Positions 7,899 to 16,163 of a DNA stretch of 33,395 nucleotides are shown one piece after another; the first letter of the stretch is position 1, and every line of letters starts with the position of its first letter. The position numbers were made by a program, and so were the translations under genes. The notes below the pieces were generated by a model, which was given only the letters and a program-made list of their open reading frames with translations, was not told the DNA's origin and did no database searches. This DNA comes from Deltaproteobacteria bacterium (GTDB lineage: Bacteria > Myxococcota > B64-G9). Location of the stretch: positions 1 through 33,395 of the forward strand of contig JAUXGL010000026.1 of assembly GCA_030622135.1 (NCBI GenBank), read 5' to 3'.

Positions 7899-9538
7899 CG
7901 AGGTCCGTTTTAGTCCCGTCCAATGCCCCGGGCGTTTCATCGCCCGGGACCGAACCCGATGCGGAAACGGACGGGGCCCGGCAGTTGCTTAGCATCGACG
8001 TGGAGGAAGAACTGGCCAAGGTGACCCTGGGACGACTGCGCAACCGTTCGCAGGTGCCGGTGGCGCTGGCCCGCATGGCCGCTTCCGCCGGTGCGGCGCG
8101 GCTTCGCATCGCCGTGGGACATCGCAGGTTGCGACTGGAACACGACGGGGATGTGCCCGACACCCAGGTGCTCGAAGCTCTGCACACGTTGCTAGACCGC
8201 GGAGTGGAAAACATGCTGCGCCACGTGGCGCTGGAAAAGCTGGAATCCCTGGGAATGCTGGATCTGCTGGTGGCATTTGCATTGGGCGCCGACCGGGTGG
8301 ACCTGGATATGGCTTCCCCGGTTTCCCGCCGGCTGGTGGTTCTGGGAAACGGCGGCCGGTTGGAGTTTGTGCCTTCGCTCCGAAAAAGTGGCGTGGCCAT
8401 CACCGTGACCGGTGGTGGTCGTGCCCCGGCCGCGGAGCGGCGCGAGCTGATCGATGCCCTCAAGCATGCCCGCTTCCATGTGGTGGTTGACAACCGGCGG
8501 GTGGACCGTGGCCCGCATCTTGCGGACATGCTTTTCCAGGTTTCCGTCGATCGAGGATCCTTTGGTGGAGTGATCGGCTTGCCCCGCCGGGGTCTGGCCG
8601 GGATCACTCGCATCTTGGTTCGCGGAGTCTTAGAGCGCGAGTTGTGGGAAAGCCCCTCCGACGGGACGGTCTGGGAGGCGGTGGTGGACGGGCCCACGGC
8701 CCTGGCTCCGCGGGACGCGGAGATTCTCGGGGTCGGTAGCACAGCGCTCCTTCGCGAGGCAATCAAAGAACTGTATCAACGGGCCCGGGAGGGCTATGCG
8801 GACAGGGGAAGTGCGGATCGGCAGAGGATCAAGCAACTACTGTTCAGACTGGCCGACCACGGCACGGGCGGAAAAGCGGTGGGGGCGGCTAGATTGTTTT
8901 CTACGGTTGACGGGGAAAGAGTGGGAGTGGAGGCCCTGCGGCACGCCGCCCTGGGCCGGGTTATCTGCGCCATCGGTGAAAAGTCCCGCCGGGATCGGTA
9001 TGACCTGTCGAGAACCGTGTTTGTGCTGGATGAACGTGATCGCGGTTTCGTGGAACGTCACCTGCGTCTGGTGGTCCGGGAGCCCCCCCGGCGCCCGGAA
9101 GCCGGGAGGTGGCGGCATGTATTGTCCCGGCTTTTGGAGAAGATCAAGAAGCGGGCGCGCGGGGCGGGCCGGCTCTTGATCCGCACACACGAGGTGCCGG
9201 ACGCCGAACTGACTGCCGGGGAGCGGCGTTTTATTGCCGCACTCAACCGGGTTCTGCAAGCCGGGCTGGTTCGAGACGGCGATGTGACTGGAGTGGTTTT
9301 TATCCGGGGACGTTTCGTGGGCTGGAAGAGGACTCGACAAGAGGAGACCGAAACCAAGCTGATGCTTTCTATAAAACATTCCCAGGTCAAGGCCATGGTG
9401 GCCGCGTTTGAGAAAGATCCCAAGAGCCTGTACGCCGCCTGCATGCTTTTAGCCGACGGGGAGCAGGCATTCGGCGGCAGAACCGAGGAAGTGTTGCAGA
9501 TTATCCTTCAATCGGCTGGATTGTCGGAATCTGAATAG
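7895..9538 (+). CDS. Degenerate GHKL/Hsp90-like protein, third gene of the module
   Basis: This is a 547-aa soluble protein with ATG at 7895 overlapping the preceding TGA (ATGA). Residues ~40-140 resemble a GHKL ATPase with eroded motifs. VPVALARMAASAGA lies where the N-box helix would be, LEHDGDVPD (81-89) sits where the DxGxG motif belongs, and LEKLESLGMLDLLVAFALGA (113-132) resembles the G2 'LGxxGxxLxSI' segment of MutL/Hsp90 proteins. The N-box Glu/Asn and the glycines needed for ATP binding are not seen, so it is probably catalytically dead. The rest is basic and alpha/beta in character, with no recognised domain. The resemblance to GHKL is my inference from pattern. Its tight coupling to the GHKL-transglutaminase gene suggests a partner or regulatory subunit. 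Confidence 0.6.
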   Translation: MTRSVLVPSNAPGVSSPGTEPDAETDGARQLLSIDVEEELAKVTLGRLRNRSQVPVALARMAASAGAARLRIAVGHRRLRLEHDGDVPDTQVLEALHTLLDRGVENMLRHVALEKLESLGMLDLLVAFALGADRVDLDMASPVSRRLVVLGNGGRLEFVPSLRKSGVAITVTGGGRAPAAERRELIDALKHARFHVVVDNRRVDRGPHLADMLFQVSVDRGSFGGVIGLPRRGLAGITRILVRGVLERELWESPSDGTVWEAVVDGPTALAPRDAEILGVGSTALLREAIKELYQRAREGYADRGSADRQRIKQLLFRLADHGTGGKAVGAARLFSTVDGERVGVEALRHAALGRVICAIGEKSRRDRYDLSRTVFVLDERDRGFVERHLRLVVREPPRRPEAGRWRHVLSRLLEKIKKRARGAGRLLIRTHEVPDAELTAGERRFIAALNRVLQAGLVRDGDVTGVVFIRGRFVGWKRTRQEETETKLMLSIKHSQVKAMVAAFEKDPKSLYAACMLLADGEQAFGGRTEEVLQIILQSAGLSESE

Positions 9539-9548
9539 GAGGCTGACC

Positions 9549-9962
9549 ATGGAAATCACAATTACTTTTGCGGGTGGGACGAAAGTCGATGCCAGTGTGG
9601 ATAAGTACGTAATCCATACAGACCAGCCGGTGAATGAAGGCGGGCAAGGGACGGCTCCGGAGCCGTTTGTTTATTTACTGGCCTCGATGGGCACCTGTGC
9701 GGCCCACTATGTGTTCAAGTACCTAGAATCCCGTGATTTGCCTCGGGAAAGCGTAAGGCTGATCCAGAAGCACGAATGGGATCCGAAAACCAAGAAGCTC
9801 GCCAAGGTAGTCCAAATCATCGAACTTTCCCCCGACCTCGATGAAAAACACCATAAACCCATCATTCGTTCGGCGTCACTATGTGCGGTGAAGAAGCTCT
9901 TCGAGAATCCCCCCGCATTCGATATCCAGACACAGGTACCCAGTGCCCCCAAGGCGCCCTGA
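9549..9962 (+). CDS. OsmC-like family protein
   Basis: This is a 137-aa protein. A strong Shine-Dalgarno AGGAGG overlaps the stop codon of the previous gene and stands 8 nt before the ATG, so it is the fourth gene of the operon. The fold pattern (DQPVNEGGQGTAPEPFVYLLASMGTC) is that of OsmC/Ohr-type proteins. The two expected cysteines are present: Cys50 (ASMGTC) and Cys112 (SASLC). Members reduce organic or fatty-acid hydroperoxides with thiol cofactors, though many OsmC-like proteins have unknown substrates. It is cytoplasmic. It may be a housekeeping passenger rather than a part of the GHKL module. Confidence 0.85.
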   Translation: MEITITFAGGTKVDASVDKYVIHTDQPVNEGGQGTAPEPFVYLLASMGTCAAHYVFKYLESRDLPRESVRLIQKHEWDPKTKKLAKVVQIIELSPDLDEKHHKPIIRSASLCAVKKLFENPPAFDIQTQVPSAPKAP

Positions 9963-10022
9963 ACGATTACCCGTAACGAGGAGGGGGCCCGCGCATGCGG
10001 GTGGGACTCCACCGAAATTTCA

Positions 10023-10051
10023 TTGTATTGGCCGGTACTTTTTCCTATCGT
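10023..10051 (+). promoter_or_regulatory. Putative promoter of the GNAT-like gene
   Basis: TTGTAT (10023-10028), 17 nt, TATCGT (10046-10051), about 34 nt before the start codon at 10086. Between the OsmC stop and this promoter lies a small GC hairpin (CCCGC-GCAT-GCGGG) without a T-run. Confidence 0.45.
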
Positions 10052-10085
10052 CTGCTTACGGGCGATTTGCTCCGGGGAGGATGAT

Positions 10086-11219
10086 ATGTCTGTGAAGATT
10101 CGCCAGATCGATTCCAAGGCCGACCGGAAGAAGTTCGTGACCATGCCCTGGCTGGTCTACCGGGACGATCCCAGATGGGTGCCTCCGCTGATCATGGATC
10201 GGCTGGATGCCATCGATCCGAAGAAGAATCCTTTCTTCGAGCATGCCGAGGCGGCGCTTTTCCTGGCCGAGCGGGATGGCGTTGCGGTGGGCCGGATCAG
10301 CGCCCATATCAATCACTTGCACAACGAGTATCACAACGACAAGACCGGCTTTTTCGGTTGGTTCGAGTCAATCGACGATCCCAAGGTGGCCGGCGCCCTG
10401 CTGGAAACCGCCGAGGGCTGGTTGCGAGAGCGCGGCCGCGACCAGGCGCTGGGGCCGGAGTGCTGGTCGGTCTACGAGGAGTTGGGCGTGCTGGCGGAGG
10501 ATCGCGAGGGTCCTCCCATGATCATGTGTTGCTATACCCCGCCCTATTATCTCGAGCTGCTGGAGGGGGCCGGGTACGAAAAAGCCAAGGATCTTTACGG
10601 TTGGCACTACGAGGCCGGTAAGATTCCCGAGGCGCCGCTGCAGGTCGCCGATGCCGTCGACCAGTACCCGGGCCTGAAGATCCGCTGCGCCGATCCCAAG
10701 AACATGGGCCGCGACATCCGCATTGTCAGGGACGTCTACAATGCCGCCTGGAGCAAGAACTGGGGTTTCGTTCCCTGGACCGAGTCCGAGGTCGAACATG
10801 CGGCGAAGATGATCAAGATGATCATGATCAAGGAATTAACCGCCATCGCCGAGGTGGACGGGAAGCCGGCGGGAATCATGCTGGCGTTACCGAACATCAA
10901 CGAGGTCATCAAGGATCTTAACGGCAAGCTTTTTCCTACCGGTATGCTGAAGCTGGTCTATCGGGTGATGCTGGGTCGTCACAAGTTCCAAGGTGTCCGG
11001 TTGTTCATGCTGGGAGTCAAACCCGAGTTTAGGGGAAGTGCCCTGGGCGGCCTGAGCGTGAGACTTTATATTCAGGCCCATAGAGCGGCGTTGAAGTTAG
11101 GCGTGAAGGCGGGCGAGCTCGGCTGGACCCTGGAAGACAACCATAAGATCAACACCGGGATCCAGTTCATGGGCGGTCGCCTCGGCAAGATCTACCGGAT
11201 CTACGGAAAAGACCTTTAA
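10086..11219 (+). CDS. GNAT-fold acetyltransferase-like protein (YghO-like)
   Basis: This is a 377-aa protein. I chose the ATG at 10086 because GGGGAGGATGAT provides a good Shine-Dalgarno at normal spacing and the protein then begins MSVKIRQIDSKADRKKFVTM. The pattern KKFVxxPWLVYRDDPRWVPPL, KNPFFEHAEAALFLAERDGVAVGRISA is typical of a widespread bacterial family with a GNAT-like fold (YghO-like, 'N-acetyltransferase'). The C-terminal half includes LFMLGVKPEFRGSALGG, resembling the acetyl-CoA binding RGxG segment. The substrate is unknown. Its stop overlaps the stop of the convergent lytic transglycosylase gene (shared TTAA). Confidence 0.75.
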   Translation: MSVKIRQIDSKADRKKFVTMPWLVYRDDPRWVPPLIMDRLDAIDPKKNPFFEHAEAALFLAERDGVAVGRISAHINHLHNEYHNDKTGFFGWFESIDDPKVAGALLETAEGWLRERGRDQALGPECWSVYEELGVLAEDREGPPMIMCCYTPPYYLELLEGAGYEKAKDLYGWHYEAGKIPEAPLQVADAVDQYPGLKIRCADPKNMGRDIRIVRDVYNAAWSKNWGFVPWTESEVEHAAKMIKMIMIKELTAIAEVDGKPAGIMLALPNINEVIKDLNGKLFPTGMLKLVYRVMLGRHKFQGVRLFMLGVKPEFRGSALGGLSVRLYIQAHRAALKLGVKAGELGWTLEDNHKINTGIQFMGGRLGKIYRIYGKDL

Positions 11220-13852
11220 AGCCCGGCGGCGGCAGATTCTTTCGCTTTCTTGCGCAGTGCGGCGGCCTTGCGGGCCATGAGGGTATTTCTGGCCTGCTGG
11301 ACCAGGTTCTCGTCGAACCGGAAGGGAAGCCTGAGGGGTTGCTTGGCTTTTGGGCTGTACAAAGCCCGGTAGATGGCGAAGAAACTGATTACCTTTCTTA
11401 CGTATCGGTTGGTCGCGGCATAGGGTATCTCTTCGATGAAGGCGTCCAGGGGAAGATCGCCTCGCTGGGCCAGCCACCGTGTGACCGACTTTTCACCCGC
11501 GTTATAGGCCGCCAGGGCCAGGGGCAGGTAGCCTCTGAAATGTTCGAGCAACTCGGCCAGGTGGGTGGAGCCCACCCGGATGGCTACTTCCGGTTCGAAT
11601 AGCTTCCAGAATCTGAATCCCTTCAGCTTGATCTTCCGGGCAGTGGCGTAGGCGGTGCGGCGGACCACTTGGGTCAATCCCAGAGCCCGGGCCGTCGAGC
11701 GAGCCCGCACCCAGAAGCCGCTTTCCGCTCTGATGAGGGCGAACAGCAATTCGGGATGGACTGTGGAGTCCCTGCCCGGACCCAGTACATATTCGGAGAA
11801 TGCCTGGGGATAGGCCAGCTTGGCGTCGGTTTGCAGGTCTCCTATCGGAAAGCCCGGCAAGCCGCCTTCCCAGCTAATCGGCGCCATCCGGTGCGAACGG
11901 CTGTATTCACCGAGTGCAAGCCATATGCGACTGGCGATTCTCCGATCCACTCTCGGCAGGTTTTCACGCCGCAAGCCGAGCAGGGTTGCTTTGGTTTCGC
12001 CCAAGAAGCCCATACGCAGGTAGCATAGCGCGGCTACGACCTCCGGGTGAGACGGTTTATCCGCGGGCGGGTCCGCGTCGGCCTCTTTGACCTTGTCTGC
12101 CAGGTGTTTCCAGGCCGCTCTCCACGAACGTGTCTGCCCCTCCTTTTTTTTGGGTTCAGCCGGTTTTGCGACCAGGGGCTCACCCAGAGTGGCGAGACGG
12201 TTCCAGGCCATCAGTGCGTAGTAGTCGTACGGGTGCTGGTTGACCAGCAGGCGATACTCGGTGGCCGCTTGCTCCAAGTCTCCCTGCTCCTCCAGGATCC
12301 GGGCGCGCCAGTAACGGACCCGCTCCTTGAACCGGCGTCGCTCGATTTCGAAAGTGGTCTTGATCTTCCACTCCTGGGCCAACTCGCCATCGTCTTCATC
12401 TTGCTCTCGATCCCCGCCTTCGGTCCCTTCGTCTTCATCTTGCATGTCGATGTCGTTGCCTTCTTCCGGTTTTTCCTCGTCGGAATCCTCGTCGTCGGGA
12501 ATATCCGCTTCCGAGACCAGATCGCCCTGGGCGCCTTCGGGCAGCAGATCGATGGATGCGAGCAGGAACTCCAGCCAGGAGCGGGCTTCATCGTACTTTT
12601 TTGCCCGGTAGGCCATCCAGGCCAGGCCCCAGCGGCTGCGAGCGGCGGACGGAGTGGCCGGGTATTTCTCCACGCATAGCAAAAAAACTCGCCGGGCGGT
12701 GGCTTCATCTTTAAGCCGCCGGGCCAGCTCGCCGGCCTTGTACAACGAAAGAGGGGCAACCGAAGATTTCGGCCAGCGTTTCTGCAGTAACTGGTATTCT
12801 TCGATTGCCATTCTTGGCCGGCGGCGTGTCAGCAGGCCGGCAACGTCAACATTCGCGCGGGCGCGCAGCTCGGGGTCCGGGCATTTCTTCATCACTTGGC
12901 GCAGCGTCCGGTAGGCCGTGCGGAACCAACGATAACGGGCGGAGAGTACGCCGTAGAGGAGATCCACTTCGTACCGGGAGGGATCTTTGGGATTCTTTGG
13001 CAACAGGGTCTTGATTCTTTTCAGTGTGTATAAATCCCTTTTGCCGCGCAGGCGCCCGGCAATCTGCCGGGCTCGGGCCAGCAACCCGGCCGGGGCGAGG
13101 GGCCGGGGCCGGATCCCTCGTTTGGATAGGCGCCTGGAGTGACCAACGGCAGTCATGCCGGGCGGCCGATGCGGCCACAAGACAGCCAACTCACGGTACA
13201 GAGCGGCCGCGTCTCTGAGGATCTCGCGGGCCTGGGGCCACCCGCTCTCCCTGGCGATCTTGACGGCCAGGCGTTCCCGGCAAAGGGCCAGCTGAAGCAT
13301 GGCGCCGGCCTCCTTCGCCCGGCCCGAATACGCCTTTGTGGCCTCGGCCGCCAGCCGGCAAGCCTCCTCCTCTCTTTCCAGCATCAGCAGGTATTTGATG
13401 AGGATTCTGCGTGCCGGCATGCCGAAGCGGGACGAGAGCGGCACCCGTCTAAGTGATTCAAGCGCCGCTTGTGTGTGCTCTTTCTTCAAGGGACGGGGGT
13501 TTAAAAGCAGAATCGAGCCGTGGTACCAGGCGGCATGATCGGCCAGGGTTCCCTTGCTATTCATCAGCTCAGAAAAGGTGTCGATGGCCTCCATCCGTTC
13601 TCCGGCCCGAAGCAGCGAACGGGCCTTGATGAAAAGCAGGCCCGCACGCTCATCTTCTGAAAGCCGGTGCTGCTCAAGGGCGCGCTCCACCAACCGGGCC
13701 GCTTGTCCGTACCGCTCGAACCGAAAGGCCCGGTGAGCCGCCAAAGCCAGGGGATGTTCAAAAAGGGAAGGAAACCGATCCTCGTCCGCAGTGATGGAGT
13801 TTGGGAGTAACGCGATAAGAACCCCAAGTATAACCACATGCACGAAACCCAT
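11216..13852 (-). CDS. Periplasmic lytic murein transglycosylase (Slt70-like, TPR + SLT domain)
   Basis: This is an 878-aa protein. The ATG at 13852 gives MGFVHVVILGVLIALLPNSITA, a plausible signal peptide; a TTG six codons upstream is the alternative. The long N-terminal part has helical TPR-like repeats (ARLVERALEQH, AIEEYQLLQKRWPKS, ARRVFLLCVEKYP). The C-terminal SLT domain has the catalytic Glu near residue 710 in LFALIRAESGF, ARALGLTQ in place of the usual AGAMGLMQ, and AYNAGEKSV. It would cleave the MurNAc-GlcNAc bond of peptidoglycan to give 1,6-anhydroMurNAc. Oddities are a strongly acidic low-complexity insert (DEDSDEEKPEEGND and DEDEGTEGGD regions, about residues 460-505) between TPR blocks, and a Lys/Ala-rich C-terminal tail. 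Confidence 0.85.
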   Translation of the reverse strand: MGFVHVVILGVLIALLPNSITADEDRFPSLFEHPLALAAHRAFRFERYGQAARLVERALEQHRLSEDERAGLLFIKARSLLRAGERMEAIDTFSELMNSKGTLADHAAWYHGSILLLNPRPLKKEHTQAALESLRRVPLSSRFGMPARRILIKYLLMLEREEEACRLAAEATKAYSGRAKEAGAMLQLALCRERLAVKIARESGWPQAREILRDAAALYRELAVLWPHRPPGMTAVGHSRRLSKRGIRPRPLAPAGLLARARQIAGRLRGKRDLYTLKRIKTLLPKNPKDPSRYEVDLLYGVLSARYRWFRTAYRTLRQVMKKCPDPELRARANVDVAGLLTRRRPRMAIEEYQLLQKRWPKSSVAPLSLYKAGELARRLKDEATARRVFLLCVEKYPATPSAARSRWGLAWMAYRAKKYDEARSWLEFLLASIDLLPEGAQGDLVSEADIPDDEDSDEEKPEEGNDIDMQDEDEGTEGGDREQDEDDGELAQEWKIKTTFEIERRRFKERVRYWRARILEEQGDLEQAATEYRLLVNQHPYDYYALMAWNRLATLGEPLVAKPAEPKKKEGQTRSWRAAWKHLADKVKEADADPPADKPSHPEVVAALCYLRMGFLGETKATLLGLRRENLPRVDRRIASRIWLALGEYSRSHRMAPISWEGGLPGFPIGDLQTDAKLAYPQAFSEYVLGPGRDSTVHPELLFALIRAESGFWVRARSTARALGLTQVVRRTAYATARKIKLKGFRFWKLFEPEVAIRVGSTHLAELLEHFRGYLPLALAAYNAGEKSVTRWLAQRGDLPLDAFIEEIPYAATNRYVRKVISFFAIYRALYSPKAKQPLRLPFRFDENLVQQARNTLMARKAAALRKKAKESAAAGL

Positions 13853-13859
13853 GAGCACG

Positions 13860-13888
13860 AGTATACCCAACGAACGGCTAAAATTGAA
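13860..13888 (-). promoter_or_regulatory. Possible promoter of the lytic transglycosylase gene
   Basis: TATACT (13860-13865, minus strand) ends 7 nt before the ATG at 13852. The -35 candidate TTCAAT (13883-13888) is weak. No Shine-Dalgarno precedes the ATG, consistent with a leaderless transcript. Confidence 0.35.
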
Positions 13889-13902
13889 ACAAGCAGTTTT
13901 TT

Positions 13903-13918
13903 CTTGGCCGAGGCCAAG
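13903..13918. repeat. Perfect short hairpin, 7-bp stem
   Basis: CTTGGCC and GGCCAAG flank a 2-nt centre, next to a six-T run at 13897-13902 on the plus strand. The T-run is on the wrong side for a terminator on either strand. The rest of 13871-14131 is comparatively AT-rich and holds no gene I can support. Confidence 0.4.
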
Positions 13919-14131
13919 AGGCTGAAATCTAGCTTGGGTTCGACATGATGAATTACAGAACGAACGACACAGGTATCAAGAGCAATCCTAAGGCTTGCAG
14001 CCAATTCACACCTCACTGTCTTTGATAAATAACGTAGAAAGTATTATAGTCATGCCTTGGGGTGAAACGCTTCTTGATTTCTTCAGGAGTTGAGATTCCA
14101 TGAAATGGGGGACGTATTTGCCTAATCTGAC

Positions 14132-14266
14132 TTGTTTGAATCTACCCTTACGGCCAGCGAAGTCGCCAAAGAATTTGGTCAGTACGCCTTGGCGATCACA
14201 AAGCGAGCTGTGCGCGGCGAGAGTGTCATGATCGACCTTGGACTCGACCTGGAGAGCATCATTTAG
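14132..14266 (+). pseudogene. Phd/YefM-like antitoxin remnant
   Basis: A 44-codon frame from TTG 14132 reads FESTLTASEVAKEFGQYALA, then ITKRAVRGESVMIDLGLDLESII and stop. 'TASEVAKxF...RxxRGExxxI' is the layout of the N-terminal DNA-binding part of Phd/YefM-type antitoxins ('TATEL...NRVRYRGExFVIE'). The usual C-terminal toxin-binding part is missing, there is no clear ribosome site, and the end overlaps the AAA_14 gene on the other strand. No toxin gene is next to it. I read it as a truncated remnant; a short opposite-strand frame also exists here, so confidence is low. Confidence 0.3.
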
Positions 14267-15443
14267 GACCTTGGGGATATTTAGTCAATACGTTCCCCAT
14301 TAGTAACCCTTGCCGGAGCTTCTCGGTAAAAACGCCTGCGGGTATTATCTCGATCCCGTCTTTCGTCCCGCGCGTCTTGCTTTCCAGGCAAACGACAATT
14401 CGCCGCAGGACTTCGGGATGATCGTTTTTCAGGTGCCGCAAGCCTTTCAGGTGATCCGAGGTAATCTTTCGCGCCGACTTGGCTTCGATGGCGACTTGCA
14501 TGTCGTTGACGATGAAGTCAACCTCAATACCACTGGCTAGCCGCCAGTAACTCAGCTCGGCAAACGACTCCGAATAGGCGGCGTAGGAACGCAGTTCATG
14601 GAAACACCAGTTCTCGAAAGCCTTGCCATACAACTCCGAGCCTGGCTCCAGCTTGCCCCGCTTCGCCAGAAAGTTCACCACCCCCACGTCCGAGAAGTAG
14701 AACTTGGGGGCACCGATCACCCTCCGCTTGGGCCGTTTGCGGTAGGCCGGAAGCCAACGGCCCAGCAGTGTGTCTTCCAGGATTTGGAAATACGCCTTGA
14801 CCGTCTGGCTTGAGACTCCGCACTCCCTGGCGACGTTGGAGAAGTTGACCAGTTCGGTGTCTGACAGGGATGCTATGTTCAAAAAACTGGAGAAAACCGG
14901 AAGATTCCGGACCAATCCCTCGGCGGCGACTTCTTCTTTGAGATAGTCCGACACGTAAGCATTCAACAGCCGACGCGGACGGTTGGAGAGATATATCCGG
15001 GGAAGACAACCATGGTTGATCGCGCGGTCGAGATCCCATTCGGACCCCAACTCCACCGAGGTCAGGCCGAACAGTTCGTACCGGATAGCCCTGCCTCCCA
15101 GCAAATTGGCATGGCCCCTTCTTACCTTCCGGGCGCTCGAACCGCACAGGGCGAATTGCACCCCGAGATTCTCATGCAGCCAATGAACCTCATCCAGAAG
15201 CCCGGGCAACTTCTGCACCTCGTCGATGACCACGTAGGGAAGAAGCTGTTGTTCGGAGATCTCCGAACGCAGATACTCGGGATGTTCGAGGTATCGTCGA
15301 AACTCCTCGGCTTTAAGGAGATCGATCCACAGGGCGTCGGGATAGGCAGTGCGAAGCAATGTGGTCTTCCCGGTTTGCCGGGGGCCCCAAAGAAAAAAGG
15401 TTTCGGTCCCAGCTTCTGGAAGGCTCAATTCACGCAACAACAT
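14259..15443 (-). CDS. AAA_14 / DUF4143 ATP-binding protein
   Basis: This is a 394-aa protein. It has a Walker A GPRQTGKTT at 20-28, Walker B YVVIDEVQKLP at 70-80, and a sensor-like FALCGSSARKVRRG. The central ~170-330 is the DUF4143 region (LLNAYVSDYLKEEV, FYFSDVGVVNFLA, GKAFENWCFHEL), and it ends with a PD-(D/E)xK-like core GIEVDFIV...VAIEAKSA. This family is abundant in bacteria and archaea, often in several scattered copies per genome, and is linked to accessory DNA; its function is not settled. Start ATG 15443 lies 6 nt after a -10 box, with no Shine-Dalgarno. It sits alone in a decayed region, with a Phd-like remnant at its 3' end, which suggests horizontal acquisition. Confidence 0.85.
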   Translation of the reverse strand: MLLRELSLPEAGTETFFLWGPRQTGKTTLLRTAYPDALWIDLLKAEEFRRYLEHPEYLRSEISEQQLLPYVVIDEVQKLPGLLDEVHWLHENLGVQFALCGSSARKVRRGHANLLGGRAIRYELFGLTSVELGSEWDLDRAINHGCLPRIYLSNRPRRLLNAYVSDYLKEEVAAEGLVRNLPVFSSFLNIASLSDTELVNFSNVARECGVSSQTVKAYFQILEDTLLGRWLPAYRKRPKRRVIGAPKFYFSDVGVVNFLAKRGKLEPGSELYGKAFENWCFHELRSYAAYSESFAELSYWRLASGIEVDFIVNDMQVAIEAKSARKITSDHLKGLRHLKNDHPEVLRRIVVCLESKTRGTKDGIEIIPAGVFTEKLRQGLLMGNVLTKYPQGPK

Positions 15444-15449
15444 TAGTTG

Positions 15450-15478
15450 AAGTTATCATGATATTTTCAAGTTGTCAA
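15450..15478 (-). promoter_or_regulatory. Promoter of the AAA_14 gene, leaderless type
   Basis: On the minus strand TTGACA (15473-15478), 17 nt, TAACTT (15450-15455), then 6 nt to the ATG at 15443. The -35 is perfect and there is no room for a ribosome-binding site. A REP-type sequence (GGGGACAGGATAATTCAA) lies directly upstream and runs into the TTGACA. Confidence 0.65.
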
Positions 15479-15653
15479 TTGAATTATCCTGTCCCCAATC
15501 AACCACCATATCACCTTGTCGATGCAGCCCTCGGAATAGCTGCCGATGGCCCCGCACTCGGGCTCGGACATGCTTCCACAAATCTCGTACTTGATCAGCT
15601 CGTTGTGTTAAGTTGGTGTCCTCCCAGTACCAGCCCTCGAAGTCAGTGTCGAT
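15467..15653 (-). pseudogene. Frameshifted fragment of a Cys-containing protein
   Basis: Minus-strand reading gives DTDFEGWYWEDTN (15650-15612), then after a change of frame NELIKYEICGSMSEPECGAI and further residues up to ...WWLIGDRIIQLTT and stop at 15467. Both pieces have natural composition, with GC-rich third positions, but no start codon and a stop between frames. They look like the decayed C-terminus of an extracytoplasmic protein. The parent family is not recognised. The AAA_14 promoter overlaps its end. Confidence 0.3.
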
Positions 15654-15833
15654 TCACTTGCACACGGGTTTGTGAAGCATCGCGAAGACCCGCGGCGGAG
15701 AATCTGCTGATCTCTGCCTTCTGACAGCGCTTCGGGCTCAGGCCTCTCACTTGGACCGACCGCGCGGTAATACCCCCAAATTCGGCACGTATTGGGCCGG
15801 GGTGGCTGGGGTTCGCCTTTTTTTACTGTCTGG

Positions 15834-16058
15834 ATGTACGCGCGCACCTTCGCCTCGTCCAAGCCCACCGTGCTTACCCAGCAAGAGCAACAACTGCAAG
15901 GGATCGCGTTTTCCCACGATGATGATGGCGTCGAGACCGTGCTCCAGATCGCCACGGCGTTTCTATCCACGTCCGACCGCCGGGTGGTCAGGACCGAAGG
16001 TATGAACCAAAGGATGCTGGCGGCAGCCGGAAGTCGTGCCCCCAGAGGGGAAAACTGA
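15834..16058 (+). CDS. Possible small or partial protein of unknown function
   Basis: A 74-codon frame starting MYARTFASSKPTVLTQQEQQ, with IAFSHDDDGVETVLQIATAF and ending in SRAPRGEN, has codon use (mostly G/C third positions) like real genes in the window. There is no Shine-Dalgarno and no recognised domain, and an opposite-strand frame also reads through. It may be the tail of a decayed gene. Outside this frame and the fragment at 15467-15653, the stretch 15479-16108 shows nothing I can name. Confidence 0.2.
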   Translation: MYARTFASSKPTVLTQQEQQLQGIAFSHDDDGVETVLQIATAFLSTSDRRVVRTEGMNQRMLAAAGSRAPRGEN

Positions 16059-16108
16059 GTCTGGCAGGGCAAAATCCAACCAGATCCTGACGCCGTAGAA
16101 AAAACCCC

Positions 16109-16144
16109 TTGACATAGTGTGTATCAGTGTATATGTATATACAC
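16109..16144 (+). promoter_or_regulatory. Promoter with overlapping GntR-type operator
   Basis: TTGACA (16109-16114) is followed by TA-rich sequence with -10 candidates at 16130-16137. Over the -10 lies an inverted repeat GTGTATA-TGTA-TATACAC (16127-16144). Its position over the core promoter of the gntR gene is that of an autorepression operator; YtrA-type GntR proteins commonly control their own ABC operon this way. Confidence 0.65.
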
Positions 16145-16163
16145 ACAAGCGGAGGTGATGCGA

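Noticed and set aside
15608-16072. 154-codon minus-strand frame as a transposase
   Set aside because: A stretch (KVRAYIQTVKKGEPQP) loosely recalls transposase tails, but the rest is Ser/Arg-rich and no catalytic motif is visible.
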